This document shows, piece after piece, positions 1-6,527 of a DNA stretch of 7,568 nt. Numbering within the stretch: position 1 is the first letter of the stretch; each line of letters opens with the position of its first letter. The notes beneath the pieces are model-generated. The model saw nothing but the letters and a program-made list of their open reading frames with translations. It was not told the DNA's origin and did no database searches. The stretch lies in NCBI GenBank assembly GCA_031284105.1, contig JAITAN010000248.1, positions 1 through 7,568 of the forward strand, read 5' to 3'. This stretch comes from Treponema sp. GTDB taxonomy: Bacteria > Spirochaetota > Spirochaetia > Treponematales > Breznakiellaceae. The position numbers and the translations under genes were made by a program.

Positions 1-38
1 TCATTATTTTTTGCACTATTTTCGCCCTTTTTCAACAG

Positions 39-147
39 GCCGGTACGGGCGCATACGCCGCGGAGCGCAGATCACAGCCGGCGTAAAACCGGCCGCGCCG
101 CTTCGCGGCATACCGGTAGCGCCCGTATCTTATGTATCGCCGGTACG
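39..147. repeat. hairpin-rich inverted-repeat cluster
   Basis: TACGGGCGC (44-52) is the exact reverse complement of GCGCCCGTA (119-127), enclosing 66 bases. Inside are two further hairpins: GCCGG (77-81) with CCGGC (89-93), and GCCGC (97-101) with GCGGC (105-109) around the triloop TTC. TACCGGTA (111-118) is an 8-base palindrome. GCCGGTACG occurs twice, at 39-47 and 139-147, exactly 100 bases apart, flanking the block. The result could fold as a multi-branched stem in DNA or RNA. It may be a REP-like dispersed element or a structured 3' region; the sequence alone cannot say which. Confidence 0.55.
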
Positions 148-225
148 TCTCCTTCCTGTAATGCGAACATACCCTAAAATAAAATGAAAAAATAGGTAGA
201 AAACGCTTCTTTTTTTGAGAAAATA

Positions 226-234
226 TGTTATACT
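226..234 (+). promoter_or_regulatory. possible extended -10 promoter
   Basis: TG at 226-227, one base, then TATACT at 229-234 matches the extended -10 form TGnTATAAT with one change. The -35 region 17 bases upstream (206-211, CTTCTT) is poor, which an extended -10 can tolerate. It would transcribe rightward through the ATTGCAAT pair and into the 3' end of the leftward membrane-protein gene as antisense RNA. The setting is AT-rich, so a chance match is quite possible. Confidence 0.3.
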
Positions 235-253
235 CAAATTCAAGAGTAGGTTG

Positions 254-275
254 ATTGCAATTAACACATTGCAAT
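254..275. repeat. paired ATTGCAAT palindromes
   Basis: The 8-base perfect palindrome ATTGCAAT occurs at 254-261 and again at 268-275, separated by TAACAC. As two double-stranded sites it looks like a tandem operator with 14-base centre spacing. As RNA it folds into an 8-bp stem with a 6-base loop. It lies 20 bases downstream of the candidate -10 at 229-234 and 75 bases past the stop of the leftward operon. It has no T-run on either strand, so it is not a standard intrinsic terminator. Confidence 0.45.
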
Positions 276-349
276 ACCGCCGGTTGCGTCAAAACGCTGA
301 AAAGACTTGGCAACAAAAAATTGGTATACAAAATAATCCGCCATGTCGA

Positions 350-1924
350 TTATGCGTCTTCCGTAATATCCGCTACCAAACCCTTAAACGCTTCCTGTTC
401 CATGCGGCTAATGCTTTTACCCGAGTAGAGCAGCCGCTCAATAAGAACGCCGCAACGGATGACGCGTGCAGCGGATGTGGTAATAACGGCTTCATTTTCG
501 GCGGCGTTTACTACGCCGGTATCCGGCCGTAGGGATGCGCTTGTAAGAACCGCGGCGGCAAGCAGGGAGCAGAATTCGCCGGGCCCATGGGACGGCTTCC
601 ATTTCACACCGTAGGCTTCATCCCCCCATACGATGAGCCGGGCAAACAGGCTGATAGTTCGCCGCATTTCTTTGTTTTTTGCCGCCGAGTAGACGCTTTC
701 CAGTTGATCGGATATGCGGGCGATGTCCACATTCTTTTTCCTTTTGATTTTTATGAACACGCCGCTCGATTTGAATGCGGAAATGAGCGCCGGCACAATC
801 CTTTTCAACCCTTGCTTCCAACTATTGAACAGGGATCGCACACGGGCGGCAAAGCGCGAATGGAAAATTCGCCGTTCAAAAACCGGTTTTATCATAAACC
901 AGACGAATGTAAAGGCAAGCAGTACCATGAAACCGTATTGTACGTATTTCCAGCCTTCCCACGTTACGGGTTCTTCTATTCCTTCAAAAAAAGGCGCTTC
1001 CATAAAAGCCGGCGCCTCAACGGGTTCCGGCTGATGAATCGCGTGCGGGACCGCGGGAGCCGGTCTCTTAAACAAGCCGAACAGCCATTTGAAAAAATCG
1101 ATAATACGGGAAAGGGGAATCAACGTTTTATCTGAAGCAAGGATCGCCGCAAGAGCGCAGGCTGTTGCGGCTAACACCGCCATACCCATAAGCGGCTTGA
1201 GACGGAGGCTTATGGAAATCGTCATGCCCTCACTCGCTAAATGCCAGGACCGTTGCATCAGGGAGAGAAAGCCTACTATACAAACCGCGCTTATCGCAAT
1301 AAAAAGCGGAAATACGGCAAGCGGCGCCGGCGCTTTGGTAAACGCCGTATATAGCGTGGCGGAAAGTCCCAAAACGGCAAGCTGGGAAAGGTACGCGTTC
1401 TTTACGGCGTCAAGAGAGTCGATATGTATTATGGCCGCGTCTTCCGAAAGTTTTCTTTGCAATGCTTCGTTTTTATAGATTTCCATATACATTTCAAAGC
1501 GGTACAGCCCCCGGAATATCCGTTTAAGAAAAATAACCATGGCCCAGACATATACGGCCGCAGAAGCGGCAAGCAGGTTTGCCATGTCCGGTAAAAAACG
1601 GCGCGCCGGCGGAAGCGGAAAACCGCATAGGGAAACCAGCAGGTAGGAAAGCGCGGCCGTAATTATGCCGCCGCGCAGGTGGGCCGCGGTCCGGTTCGTT
1701 GCCATATCACGGATAAGGTCGTAATACACCGAAGCGGCAATGCCGGATAAGAAACCGCTTATCAGTATGCGCAGGCTTGGAAAGGCGATAGGCAGCATTT
1801 CCGCGGCAAGGAAAACAGCGGCCGCAAGCAGGGATAACGGTATATACAGGGCAAGCAGCCCGTAAACGGGGCCGCTTGAGAGGAATTGTCCAATACGCAT
1901 TTCTTTTTCATTACGTGATTGCAT
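350..1924 (-). CDS. multi-spanning membrane protein, DUF4129-like C-terminus
   Basis: A 524-residue protein of the cytoplasmic membrane. Hydrophobic segments lie near residues 18-44, 50-68, 87-104, 117-135, 180-196, 202-222, 246-264 and 329-345. A Pro/Glu-rich linker (about 287-323) separates the seventh and eighth. The basic tail from about 350 is soluble; residues 420-520, with a helix reading VLIERLLYSGKSIS, resemble the DUF4129 tail that often accompanies DUF58 and transglutaminase-like proteins. No transglutaminase catalytic Cys-His-Asp region is seen. The gene is last in the leftward operon and overlaps the DUF58 gene by 14 bases if started at 1924. An alternative ATG at 1900 (MRIGQF) falls 10 bases after the DUF58 stop with a weak GAAAAAGAA ahead of it, and is equally possible. 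The DUF4129 assignment is tentative; function is unknown, with a cell-envelope role inferred from context. Confidence 0.85.
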   Translation of the reverse strand: MQSRNEKEMRIGQFLSSGPVYGLLALYIPLSLLAAAVFLAAEMLPIAFPSLRILISGFLSGIAASVYYDLIRDMATNRTAAHLRGGIITAALSYLLVSLCGFPLPPARRFLPDMANLLAASAAVYVWAMVIFLKRIFRGLYRFEMYMEIYKNEALQRKLSEDAAIIHIDSLDAVKNAYLSQLAVLGLSATLYTAFTKAPAPLAVFPLFIAISAVCIVGFLSLMQRSWHLASEGMTISISLRLKPLMGMAVLAATACALAAILASDKTLIPLSRIIDFFKWLFGLFKRPAPAVPHAIHQPEPVEAPAFMEAPFFEGIEEPVTWEGWKYVQYGFMVLLAFTFVWFMIKPVFERRIFHSRFAARVRSLFNSWKQGLKRIVPALISAFKSSGVFIKIKRKKNVDIARISDQLESVYSAAKNKEMRRTISLFARLIVWGDEAYGVKWKPSHGPGEFCSLLAAAVLTSASLRPDTGVVNAAENEAVITTSAARVIRCGVLIERLLYSGKSISRMEQEAFKGLVADITEDA

Positions 1925-3194
1925 AGCCCATTTCTTTCATCTGATACCGTTTCATATTGCCGGGCGCAAGGGCGGAGACGGATTTTTCATCAATAATCAG
2001 ATATTCAATAGAGAGATGAAACTTCCTAATTACGCTCAAAAACAGGTACGCATCATACTCCAAATCAGGACCCACATACATAATACGCGTTCCTGACGGC
2101 ATTTGTTTTGCCTTTTCAAGCAAGACGCCGACGCAGCGGTTCTTCTCATCAGCGGTAAGCGGCGTATCCCGACGGGTTTCTTGTTGGAAAAGGGCAAGGC
2201 GTTCAAGAATCGGGATAAGCGCAAAACGACTCTGGGTAATACTATCAACCTTTTCCGGTTTGCCCCCGGAAAAGATGATAATGCCGGTATTCTGCTTCCT
2301 CTCAGATGACTCACGGCAGAGCGCGGCCGCCGCTTCAATAGCCCTTTCAATAAAAGAATGACCCTTGATCGAAGGGTACTGTCGTATATCAAGGTTAAGA
2401 AATACCGTACATGGATAGGAAACCGTAGCCTCATACTCATTTACCATGAGACCGGCCGCTGCGCCGGCTGATTTGACGCTTGCCTTCCAGTTTATGCGGC
2501 GCGGTTCATCGCCCGCCTGATACGGGCGAAGCGAGCGGGTTCGGGAAAGGTCTTCGTGAAGCGGGTTGTGCGACGGAAGCGCGCCGAGCGGAACGCCGCC
2601 TGATGGTTTTATACCTGAAATGCACGGCTGCGGATAGACAAACAGTTTTGTACTATCTGCGTATGTAATCTGAAACGGGAAAAGTCCGAAAGGATCCGAT
2701 CCGCGGATGGTTGCCGGTCCCATGAGAAACACGCCCCGTTCCGAGCAAAACCCTTTCCAGAAATGTACTCTACGCGATCTCGATTGCAGCTCACAGGCAA
2801 CCTTGTTTTCCTGAACAAGCGTCAACATACCGGGAGCGTCGCTTATTGCAAGCATAAAAGCGGGAATGATCCCCTGATTTTCCACAACAATCTCAACGGT
2901 AACCCACCGCCGCCTGAATTCTCTCAGTTCCCTGTCCCGCCTCAGTACCTTGATATGACGGACAAGGTATTCCGTATACATCCGCGAACCTATGATAATC
3001 AGCAATAAAAACGCACATAAAAATTGCACGGCAAAGAGCGGCGCACACAAAAACACCGGCCCAAGCACAGCAACACCCGCAATAAGAACGCCTCTCCCGC
3101 CGATTAATACCTTCGGTTCGACGGAAGCGGCCTGTTCCGTGCGCCGCCTGTTTGTTGCGGGTTTATGCGTTTTCCGCACCGGCTTCATCCGCAT
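1911..3194 (-). CDS. DUF58 domain membrane protein
   Basis: A 427-residue protein with a basic N-terminus (many Arg/Lys in residues 1-28) and two closely spaced membrane segments (about 34-50 and 53-70), followed by a large soluble part. The family marks are clear: GSDPFGLF at 165-172, and the DUF58 signature RPYQAGDEPRRINWKAS at 223-239 (R-Y-x2-GD-x2-RRINWKAS). After about 256 comes a von Willebrand A-like fold, where the metal-site region reads NLDIRQYPS instead of a clean DxSxS, so metal binding may be lost. DUF58 proteins usually work beside MoxR AAA+ ATPases, often in envelope stress or assembly of membrane complexes; no MoxR gene is in this window. The start lies 3 bases after the stop of the metal-binding protein. 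The nearest SD-like GAGG (3209-3212) is 14 bases upstream, so translational coupling is likely. An alternative ATG is at 3188. Confidence 0.92.
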   Translation of the reverse strand: MRMKPVRKTHKPATNRRRTEQAASVEPKVLIGGRGVLIAGVAVLGPVFLCAPLFAVQFLCAFLLLIIIGSRMYTEYLVRHIKVLRRDRELREFRRRWVTVEIVVENQGIIPAFMLAISDAPGMLTLVQENKVACELQSRSRRVHFWKGFCSERGVFLMGPATIRGSDPFGLFPFQITYADSTKLFVYPQPCISGIKPSGGVPLGALPSHNPLHEDLSRTRSLRPYQAGDEPRRINWKASVKSAGAAAGLMVNEYEATVSYPCTVFLNLDIRQYPSIKGHSFIERAIEAAAALCRESSERKQNTGIIIFSGGKPEKVDSITQSRFALIPILERLALFQQETRRDTPLTADEKNRCVGVLLEKAKQMPSGTRIMYVGPDLEYDAYLFLSVIRKFHLSIEYLIIDEKSVSALAPGNMKRYQMKEMGYAIT

Positions 3195-3197
3195 TGT

Positions 3198-3401
3198 TTA
3201 GCCGGTTGCCTCATAGCCCGCCTCCGCAACGGCTGCCTTCATGCTCTCAAGCGTAACATCGTCCTTATGATTCACAACGGCTTTCTTGTCTTTAAGGCTC
3301 ACCTTCGCGGATTTAACGCCGTTTACCCTTTTTAGCGACTCGGTAACATGCTTTACGCAGTGTTCACAGGACATGCCTTCTATATGTAATAGTGTCTTCA
3401 T
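3198..3401 (-). CDS. heavy-metal-associated (HMA) copper-chaperone-like protein
   Basis: A 67-residue stand-alone HMA domain, the usual size of CopZ/Atx1-like chaperones. The metal loop GMSCEHC is at residues 9-15, with Cys12 and Cys15 as the expected Cu(I) ligands. The spacing of the remaining strands and helices (KRVNGVKSAKVSLKDKKAVV, then LESMKAAVAEAGYEA) fits the ferredoxin-like beta-alpha-beta-beta-alpha-beta fold. It has no signal peptide, so it should be cytoplasmic. The start is set by a strong AGGAGG at 3404-3409, 4 bases before the ATG. The gene is first in an operon with DUF58 and DUF4129-like genes, with no copper ATPase or CsoR-type regulator in view. Copper is the likely metal by family, but not shown by this sequence. 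Confidence 0.93.
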   Translation of the reverse strand: MKTLLHIEGMSCEHCVKHVTESLKRVNGVKSAKVSLKDKKAVVNHKDDVTLESMKAAVAEAGYEATG

Positions 3402-3428
3402 ACCGCCTCCTGAATGGTATCCGGTACT

Positions 3429-3457
3429 ATTTTATACGCCAACATTGACATAGTCAA
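3429..3457 (-). promoter_or_regulatory. sigma70-type promoter of the leftward operon
   Basis: Read on the minus strand: -35 TTGACT (3457-3452), a 17-base spacer, then -10 TAAAAT (3434-3429). Five of six bases match consensus in each box. It gives a leader of about 20 bases before the HMA gene ATG at 3401, which contains AGGAGG. The -35 lies in the right half of the palindrome TTGAC-ATA-GTCAA. Confidence 0.75.
3445..3457. promoter_or_regulatory. palindrome shared by two divergent -35 boxes
   Basis: TTGAC-ATA-GTCAA is a perfect inverted repeat with 5-base arms. The left arm begins the rightward -35 (TTGACA) and the right arm begins the leftward -35 (TTGACT). A protein dimer bound here would block both promoters at once. 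It may equally be a by-product of two consensus -35 boxes placed back-to-back, since TTGAC is part of the consensus. Confidence 0.5.
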
Positions 3458-3473
3458 CAAGGTACGTTACATT
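3445..3473 (+). promoter_or_regulatory. sigma70-type promoter of the pseudokinase-xseA operon
   Basis: -35 TTGACA (3445-3450, perfect consensus), a 17-base spacer, then TACATT (3468-3473, four of six). Transcription should begin about 5-9 bases after 3473, that is at 3479-3482, while the ATG is at 3479. No Shine-Dalgarno sequence lies at usable distance upstream of that ATG. The mRNA may therefore be leaderless. If the weak -10 is wrong, a promoter further upstream would have to overlap the divergent HMA gene. Confidence 0.6.
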
Positions 3474-3478
3474 AAAGC

Positions 3479-4933
3479 ATGGCGAATATATTATTTCATT
3501 CCGAAATCAACGGAATACAGGCGATCTGTTTTGATACCGGACGTAATGAACAGGATTTCGCGCGCGCCGGACTTTCCAAGCTGCTGATGCAGCAAGGTAT
3601 CGTTGTCAGAAATACCGATGCTATTGAAAAATTTGAAGGATTTGAAAAGGTTGAAAAATGGAAATGTGAAGGCGTTGTCGAACAAAACGGAAGCATGGTC
3701 ATCTGGGGCGCGGATTTTGCCGAAGAGACGGCGGTTACGGCTTTTGACGTCCTGCTTGCCGGCGATAGTCAAAAAGACGCGGCCCTTGATGCGGTGAGGC
3801 GTTGGATAAAAGCCCGTATCGCGCTGAAGGACGAATATGCCCTGCTTGCGCCGGGCGGAACGTTCATTGACGGAAAAGGAACCATCTTTTTCCCTCCCGA
3901 ACTCTTAATGGATCGCTGTTTTGAGGCGAAAAATGCGGCGCTTGAAAAGAAAGAACGCTTTGTTCATCCTGATTTGGAAGGAACGGCGGCTGCCGCATGG
4001 ACGCTTGCCTGTATGCTCTACCGTATGTTCTGTAATGCCGGCGCATTTCCGGCCCGCGATAGTACCACGATCCATCAAGATATGCGCGAAGGGGTGTTCT
4101 TTCCGCCTCGTTTCGCCAACCCCGGCATTGATCGGCAATTCGATGATCTGATAAAGCGGGCGTTCTCCCCGTATCATGAGGATCGCCCGTCTCTTGAAGT
4201 ATGGCGGCGTTTTCTTGAAGAAAAAGACGCTTCAACCAACGTAAAAAATTACGCGGCTTTTTTTCATACGCTTACGCCGGAAGAATCTGAAAAGATAACG
4301 CGGGAAAAAGAGAACCATATCAAAAAGAAAAATTTCTCGGTAAAGACCAGACGGTTTCTGACTAGAAACAACGCGGTTGTTTTGGGCGTAGCGGTTGCCG
4401 TTGTTGTTATGGGTTTGATCATAGGAAGCGTCATATACGACCGCTCAAAGCGGCCGAACACAAAAGGCATGATGCCTGCGGAAGTGGTTCAGGCGTATTA
4501 CACGGCGTTTTCCGCGCTCGATCACGAGTTTATGCAGAATGCGGTACTGAAAAAGGCCGGAAAAGCCGATATAGACGTTGCCGTACAGCTCTATGCCGTT
4601 GATAGAGTCAGGCAAGCGTATCAGATGGACGTGATGCAATCTTCAATTATCAAGGCGCAAGCGTGGCTTGATGACGGCGGCCGGCCTGTCGATGCGGCGA
4701 AATTCGTGTTCGGCGTTACGGACTTGCAGGTAACGCCGGACGATCAAGATGAAAATGACGGTACCGTTTCCTTCACGGTACGCTACAACTTATGGGCAAC
4801 CGATTACGGCAATGAACAAGCGCAGCCGGAAACGCCGCTTACGCCGGCGGTTCAAGTTCGCGTTGATGAGCTTCGGCTTGTGCTGTACAAAGGCGCATGG
4901 CGCATAGCCGAAATACAGAGAAAGCAAAGCTGA
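3479..4933 (+). CDS. membrane-anchored protein with degenerate kinase-like domain
   Basis: A 484-residue protein. Residues 1-250 are cytoplasmic and look like a decayed Ser/Thr kinase fold. TIFFPPELL (135-143) resembles the APE segment, and TAAAAWTLACMLYRMF (169-184) resembles the helix-F region DxWSLGxxLYEM with its Asp replaced by Ala. EDRPSLEVWRRFLEE (234-248) resembles the final helix with the conserved Arg (236). No HRD, DFG, glycine-rich loop or VAxK is seen, so catalysis is unlikely. A basic stretch (282-295) precedes one membrane helix (about 298-319). Residues 330-484 lie outside the membrane and may form an NTF2-like fold (a helix reading EVVQAYYTAFSAL, then strands ending in GAWRIAEI). 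This kinase/TM/sensor layout resembles PknB-type receptors. xseA follows after 1 base. The kinase relation is inferred from motif spacing; the reading frame itself is secure. Confidence 0.9.
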   Translation: MANILFHSEINGIQAICFDTGRNEQDFARAGLSKLLMQQGIVVRNTDAIEKFEGFEKVEKWKCEGVVEQNGSMVIWGADFAEETAVTAFDVLLAGDSQKDAALDAVRRWIKARIALKDEYALLAPGGTFIDGKGTIFFPPELLMDRCFEAKNAALEKKERFVHPDLEGTAAAAWTLACMLYRMFCNAGAFPARDSTTIHQDMREGVFFPPRFANPGIDRQFDDLIKRAFSPYHEDRPSLEVWRRFLEEKDASTNVKNYAAFFHTLTPEESEKITREKENHIKKKNFSVKTRRFLTRNNAVVLGVAVAVVVMGLIIGSVIYDRSKRPNTKGMMPAEVVQAYYTAFSALDHEFMQNAVLKKAGKADIDVAVQLYAVDRVRQAYQMDVMQSSIIKAQAWLDDGGRPVDAAKFVFGVTDLQVTPDDQDENDGTVSFTVRYNLWATDYGNEQAQPETPLTPAVQVRVDELRLVLYKGAWRIAEIQRKQS

Positions 4934-4934
4934 C

Positions 4935-6119
4935 ATGAACGTCTATTCCGTTACCGCAATAACCGATCTCATCAAAGAGGATCTTGAAGGAGCGTTTTCC
5001 GCAATCGGCGTGGAAGGCGAACTTTCAAACTGCCGCCCATCCAGTACCGGACACCTGTATTTTACCCTTAAAGATGCGGCGTCCTGCATTTCCGCGGTCA
5101 TGTTCAAAAACCGGTTCCGCACCCTTTCTTTTGAGCCGAAAGACGGTATGCTGCTCCGCGTTCACGGCAGCATTTCGGTATACAACCGGCGCGGCGCCTA
5201 CCAGATCGTGTGCGATGAAATAGAGCGGGCCGGAGAAGGCGAGATGCTTGCCCTGCTTGAAAAGCGAAAGCGGGCTTTCGCGGACGAAGGGCTGTTTGAT
5301 GAGCATAAGAAAATGCCCATTCCGCGGTTTCCGCGTACGGTCGGCGTGGTAAGCTCCCCGACGGGAGCGGCGGTACGGGACATTCTCACCATTCTGCACC
5401 GGCGCGCGGCGGGTATTAACGTGATCATCTTGCCGTGTCCGGTGCAGGGAAACGAGGCTGCCCCTATTATCGCGCGGCGTATTGAACAGGCTAACCGCTG
5501 GAACCTCGTTGATGTGCTAATCGTAGGGAGAGGCGGCGGTTCCCTTGAAGATCTGCTGCCTTTTTCCGAAGAGGCGGTTGTTCGGGCCATAGCCGCGTCC
5601 GCAATACCCGTTGTAAGCGCGGTCGGGCATGAAATCGACTGGGCGCTTTCCGACTTTGCCGCGGATCTTCGCGCGCCGACCCCGTCCGCGGCCGCGGAAC
5701 TCGTGAGCGCGCACCGTGAGGAAACGCTGCTCGCTGTTAGAAACACCGCGAAATTGCTGCTTGGGACCATAAAAACCCGTCTTGAACGCGCGCGCTTTTT
5801 GACGAAGCCGTTTAGTCCGGCTGAAATGGAATACCGTTTCCGCGCCATACTGCAGCCGCGTCTGGTACATTTCGATGATGCAAAGGAGGAACTGCTCATA
5901 TCTTTCGGGAACCGGCTTGCCGATGTCCGAAAAAGGCTTGAACTTGCCAAACGCACGCTTGAGGCCGCGAACCCCGGTCTTATTTTGGAAAAGGGCTATG
6001 CCATCGTTACCAATGCGGCGACCGGCGTCGTTGTCCGCGCGGCTTCGGACGCAGCCCGCGGCGACACCCTCGTTATCAGACCCATGAAAGGGGAGATCAA
6101 GGCCGTTGTAAAGGAATGA
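4935..6119 (+). CDS. xseA: exodeoxyribonuclease VII large subunit
   Basis: The 394-residue catalytic subunit of exonuclease VII, which degrades single-stranded DNA to oligonucleotides from either end without ATP and acts with several copies of XseB in repair and recombination. The N-terminal OB fold spans about 1-100 (EGELSN, then GHLYFTLKD). The nuclease core follows, with VGVVSSPTGAAVRDI (136-150), GRGGGSLEDL (198-207), VSAVGHEIDWALSDFAADLRAPTPS (227-251, including the family's conserved His and Asp residues) and LEKGYAIV (351-358). The helical region between (about 258-345) is short compared with the 456-residue E. coli protein, so the coiled-coil arm that binds XseB is reduced. The ATG comes 1 base after the upstream stop with only a weak AGAGAAAG ahead of it, implying translational coupling. 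No xseB is found downstream within this window. Confidence 0.97.
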   Translation: MNVYSVTAITDLIKEDLEGAFSAIGVEGELSNCRPSSTGHLYFTLKDAASCISAVMFKNRFRTLSFEPKDGMLLRVHGSISVYNRRGAYQIVCDEIERAGEGEMLALLEKRKRAFADEGLFDEHKKMPIPRFPRTVGVVSSPTGAAVRDILTILHRRAAGINVIILPCPVQGNEAAPIIARRIEQANRWNLVDVLIVGRGGGSLEDLLPFSEEAVVRAIAASAIPVVSAVGHEIDWALSDFAADLRAPTPSAAAELVSAHREETLLAVRNTAKLLLGTIKTRLERARFLTKPFSPAEMEYRFRAILQPRLVHFDDAKEELLISFGNRLADVRKRLELAKRTLEAANPGLILEKGYAIVTNAATGVVVRAASDAARGDTLVIRPMKGEIKAVVKE

Positions 6120-6180
6120 TGAAGAGGCGTAAGAAAGAAACCATCAGCCGCTTGTTGACCAAGATAGTTTTGTTTCAATG

Positions 6181-6222
6181 AGCGAAAAACCGCTTGACAA
6201 GCGGCATAACCAAGGGTATACT
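6181..6222 (+). promoter_or_regulatory. hairpin element carrying a strong consensus promoter (copy 1)
   Basis: -35 TTGACA (6194-6199), exactly 17 bases, then -10 TATACT (6217-6222): all six and five of six matches, the best promoter in the window. The -35 sits in the middle of CCGCTTG-A-CAAGCGG (6190-6204), a perfect inverted repeat with 7-base arms, so a dimeric regulator or a cruciform could control it. Predicted start about 6229. The next well-supported start codon is 6611, leaving an unusually long leader of about 380 bases, or a non-coding transcript. Confidence 0.6.
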
Positions 6223-6283
6223 TTTTAAAGCTTCAAAAGTTTAAAACCATTCAAAAATCACCATACTATAAGGGTACTAGAGA

Positions 6284-6350
6284 AGCGTAAAACCGCTTGA
6301 CAAGCCCGCTTGACGCGAGCGCGTGATAAGCGGCTATAACCAAGGCATAT
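6284..6350 (+). repeat. expanded copy 2 of the hairpin/promoter element
   Basis: Bases 6284-6305 repeat 6181-6202 with one mismatch (A6185 versus T6288), and 6328-6345 repeat 6199-6215 with one inserted T. Between them are 26 extra bases (6306-6331), themselves a partial copy starting CCGCTTGAC and ending AAGC. They create a longer stem: CCGCTT (6306-6311) with AAGCGG (6328-6333), and inside it ACGCG (6313-6317) with CGCGT (6320-6324). The expansion breaks the 17-base spacing, and the -10 equivalent (CATATT, 6346-6351) is poor. This copy is therefore probably not a working promoter; it may be an operator or a decayed repeat. Confidence 0.6.
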
Positions 6351-6494
6351 TTTTGTTTGAAAGTTTGTGAATATTCAAAGGGAACGGTGATAGGATATGA
6401 GTATATGGAATGACGGATCTCTTTCGCAATTCGACGGGCGCGACGCCCATAGCGCGGATAGCGCCATACTATACCCCACTTCCCCGCCTATTTG

Positions 6495-6509
6495 CCCCCC
6501 CCCCCCCCC
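6495..6509 (+). repeat. homopolymer run of 15 C
   Basis: Fifteen consecutive C at 6495-6509, in non-coding DNA 101 bases before the 29-codon ORF. Runs of this length are prone to strand-slippage length changes. Its position covers the place where a -35 box would lie for the -10 hexamer TATATT at 6522-6527 (17 bases upstream gives 6499-6504), so its length could tune promoter activity. The true length may vary within the population or be mis-called in assembly. Confidence 0.9.
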
Positions 6510-6521
6510 TCGCGTGTTGCT

Positions 6522-6527
6522 TATATT
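6522..6527 (+). promoter_or_regulatory. possible -10 box behind the C tract
   Basis: TATATT matches the -10 consensus at five of six positions and lies 12 bases after the C15 run. No -35 hexamer is present at 16-18 bases, because that place is all C. TTGCCC at 6492-6497 is a partial -35 but is 24 bases away; it would come to 17 only if the C run lost about seven bases. Predicted start about 6534, with a leader of about 77 bases to the mini-ORF. The assignment rests on this one hexamer. Confidence 0.35.

Larger units (their letters stand above)
1..349. other. gene-free left-end region
   Basis: No convincing gene is seen here. Two plus-strand frames are open from the left edge (to 177 and to 187) and a minus-strand frame is open over 32-331. 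Their translations show no recognisable domain, are rich in Arg, Tyr and Pro, and are open in several frames at once, as expected for GC-rich hairpin DNA. The stretch holds the hairpin cluster at about 39-147, an AT-rich tract at 165-235 with a possible promoter, and the paired ATTGCAAT palindromes at 254-275. It is also the 3' flank of the leftward operon that ends at 350. No hairpin followed by a T-run was found on the minus strand, so the end of that operon's transcript is not evident. Confidence 0.6.

Noticed and set aside
1..187. Plus-strand frames open from the left edge as a possible gene end
   Set aside because: Two frames are open at once and neither tail is recognisable; a gene entering from the left cannot be supported.
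32..331. 99-residue minus-strand open frame in the left-end region
   Set aside because: Runs through the hairpin cluster; Tyr/Arg-rich with no motif or SD, and the other frames are open too.
587..1135. 182-residue open frame on the plus strand
   Set aside because: Opposite the membrane-protein gene; no domain, no ribosome binding site, and rich in His/Phe/Arg as expected of antisense to membrane codons.
5198..5956. 252-residue open frame on the minus strand
   Set aside because: It lies wholly opposite xseA, whose motifs are unmistakable; the translation is Ser/Arg-rich low-complexity antisense sequence.
6190..6226. Intrinsic terminator for xseA (CCGCTTG/CAAGCGG hairpin then TTTTT)
   Set aside because: The T-run begins 17 bases after the stem, too far for an intrinsic terminator, and the same bases form a better promoter.
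6181..6350. CRISPR array
   Set aside because: Only two unequal copies, with no regular spacers and no cas genes.
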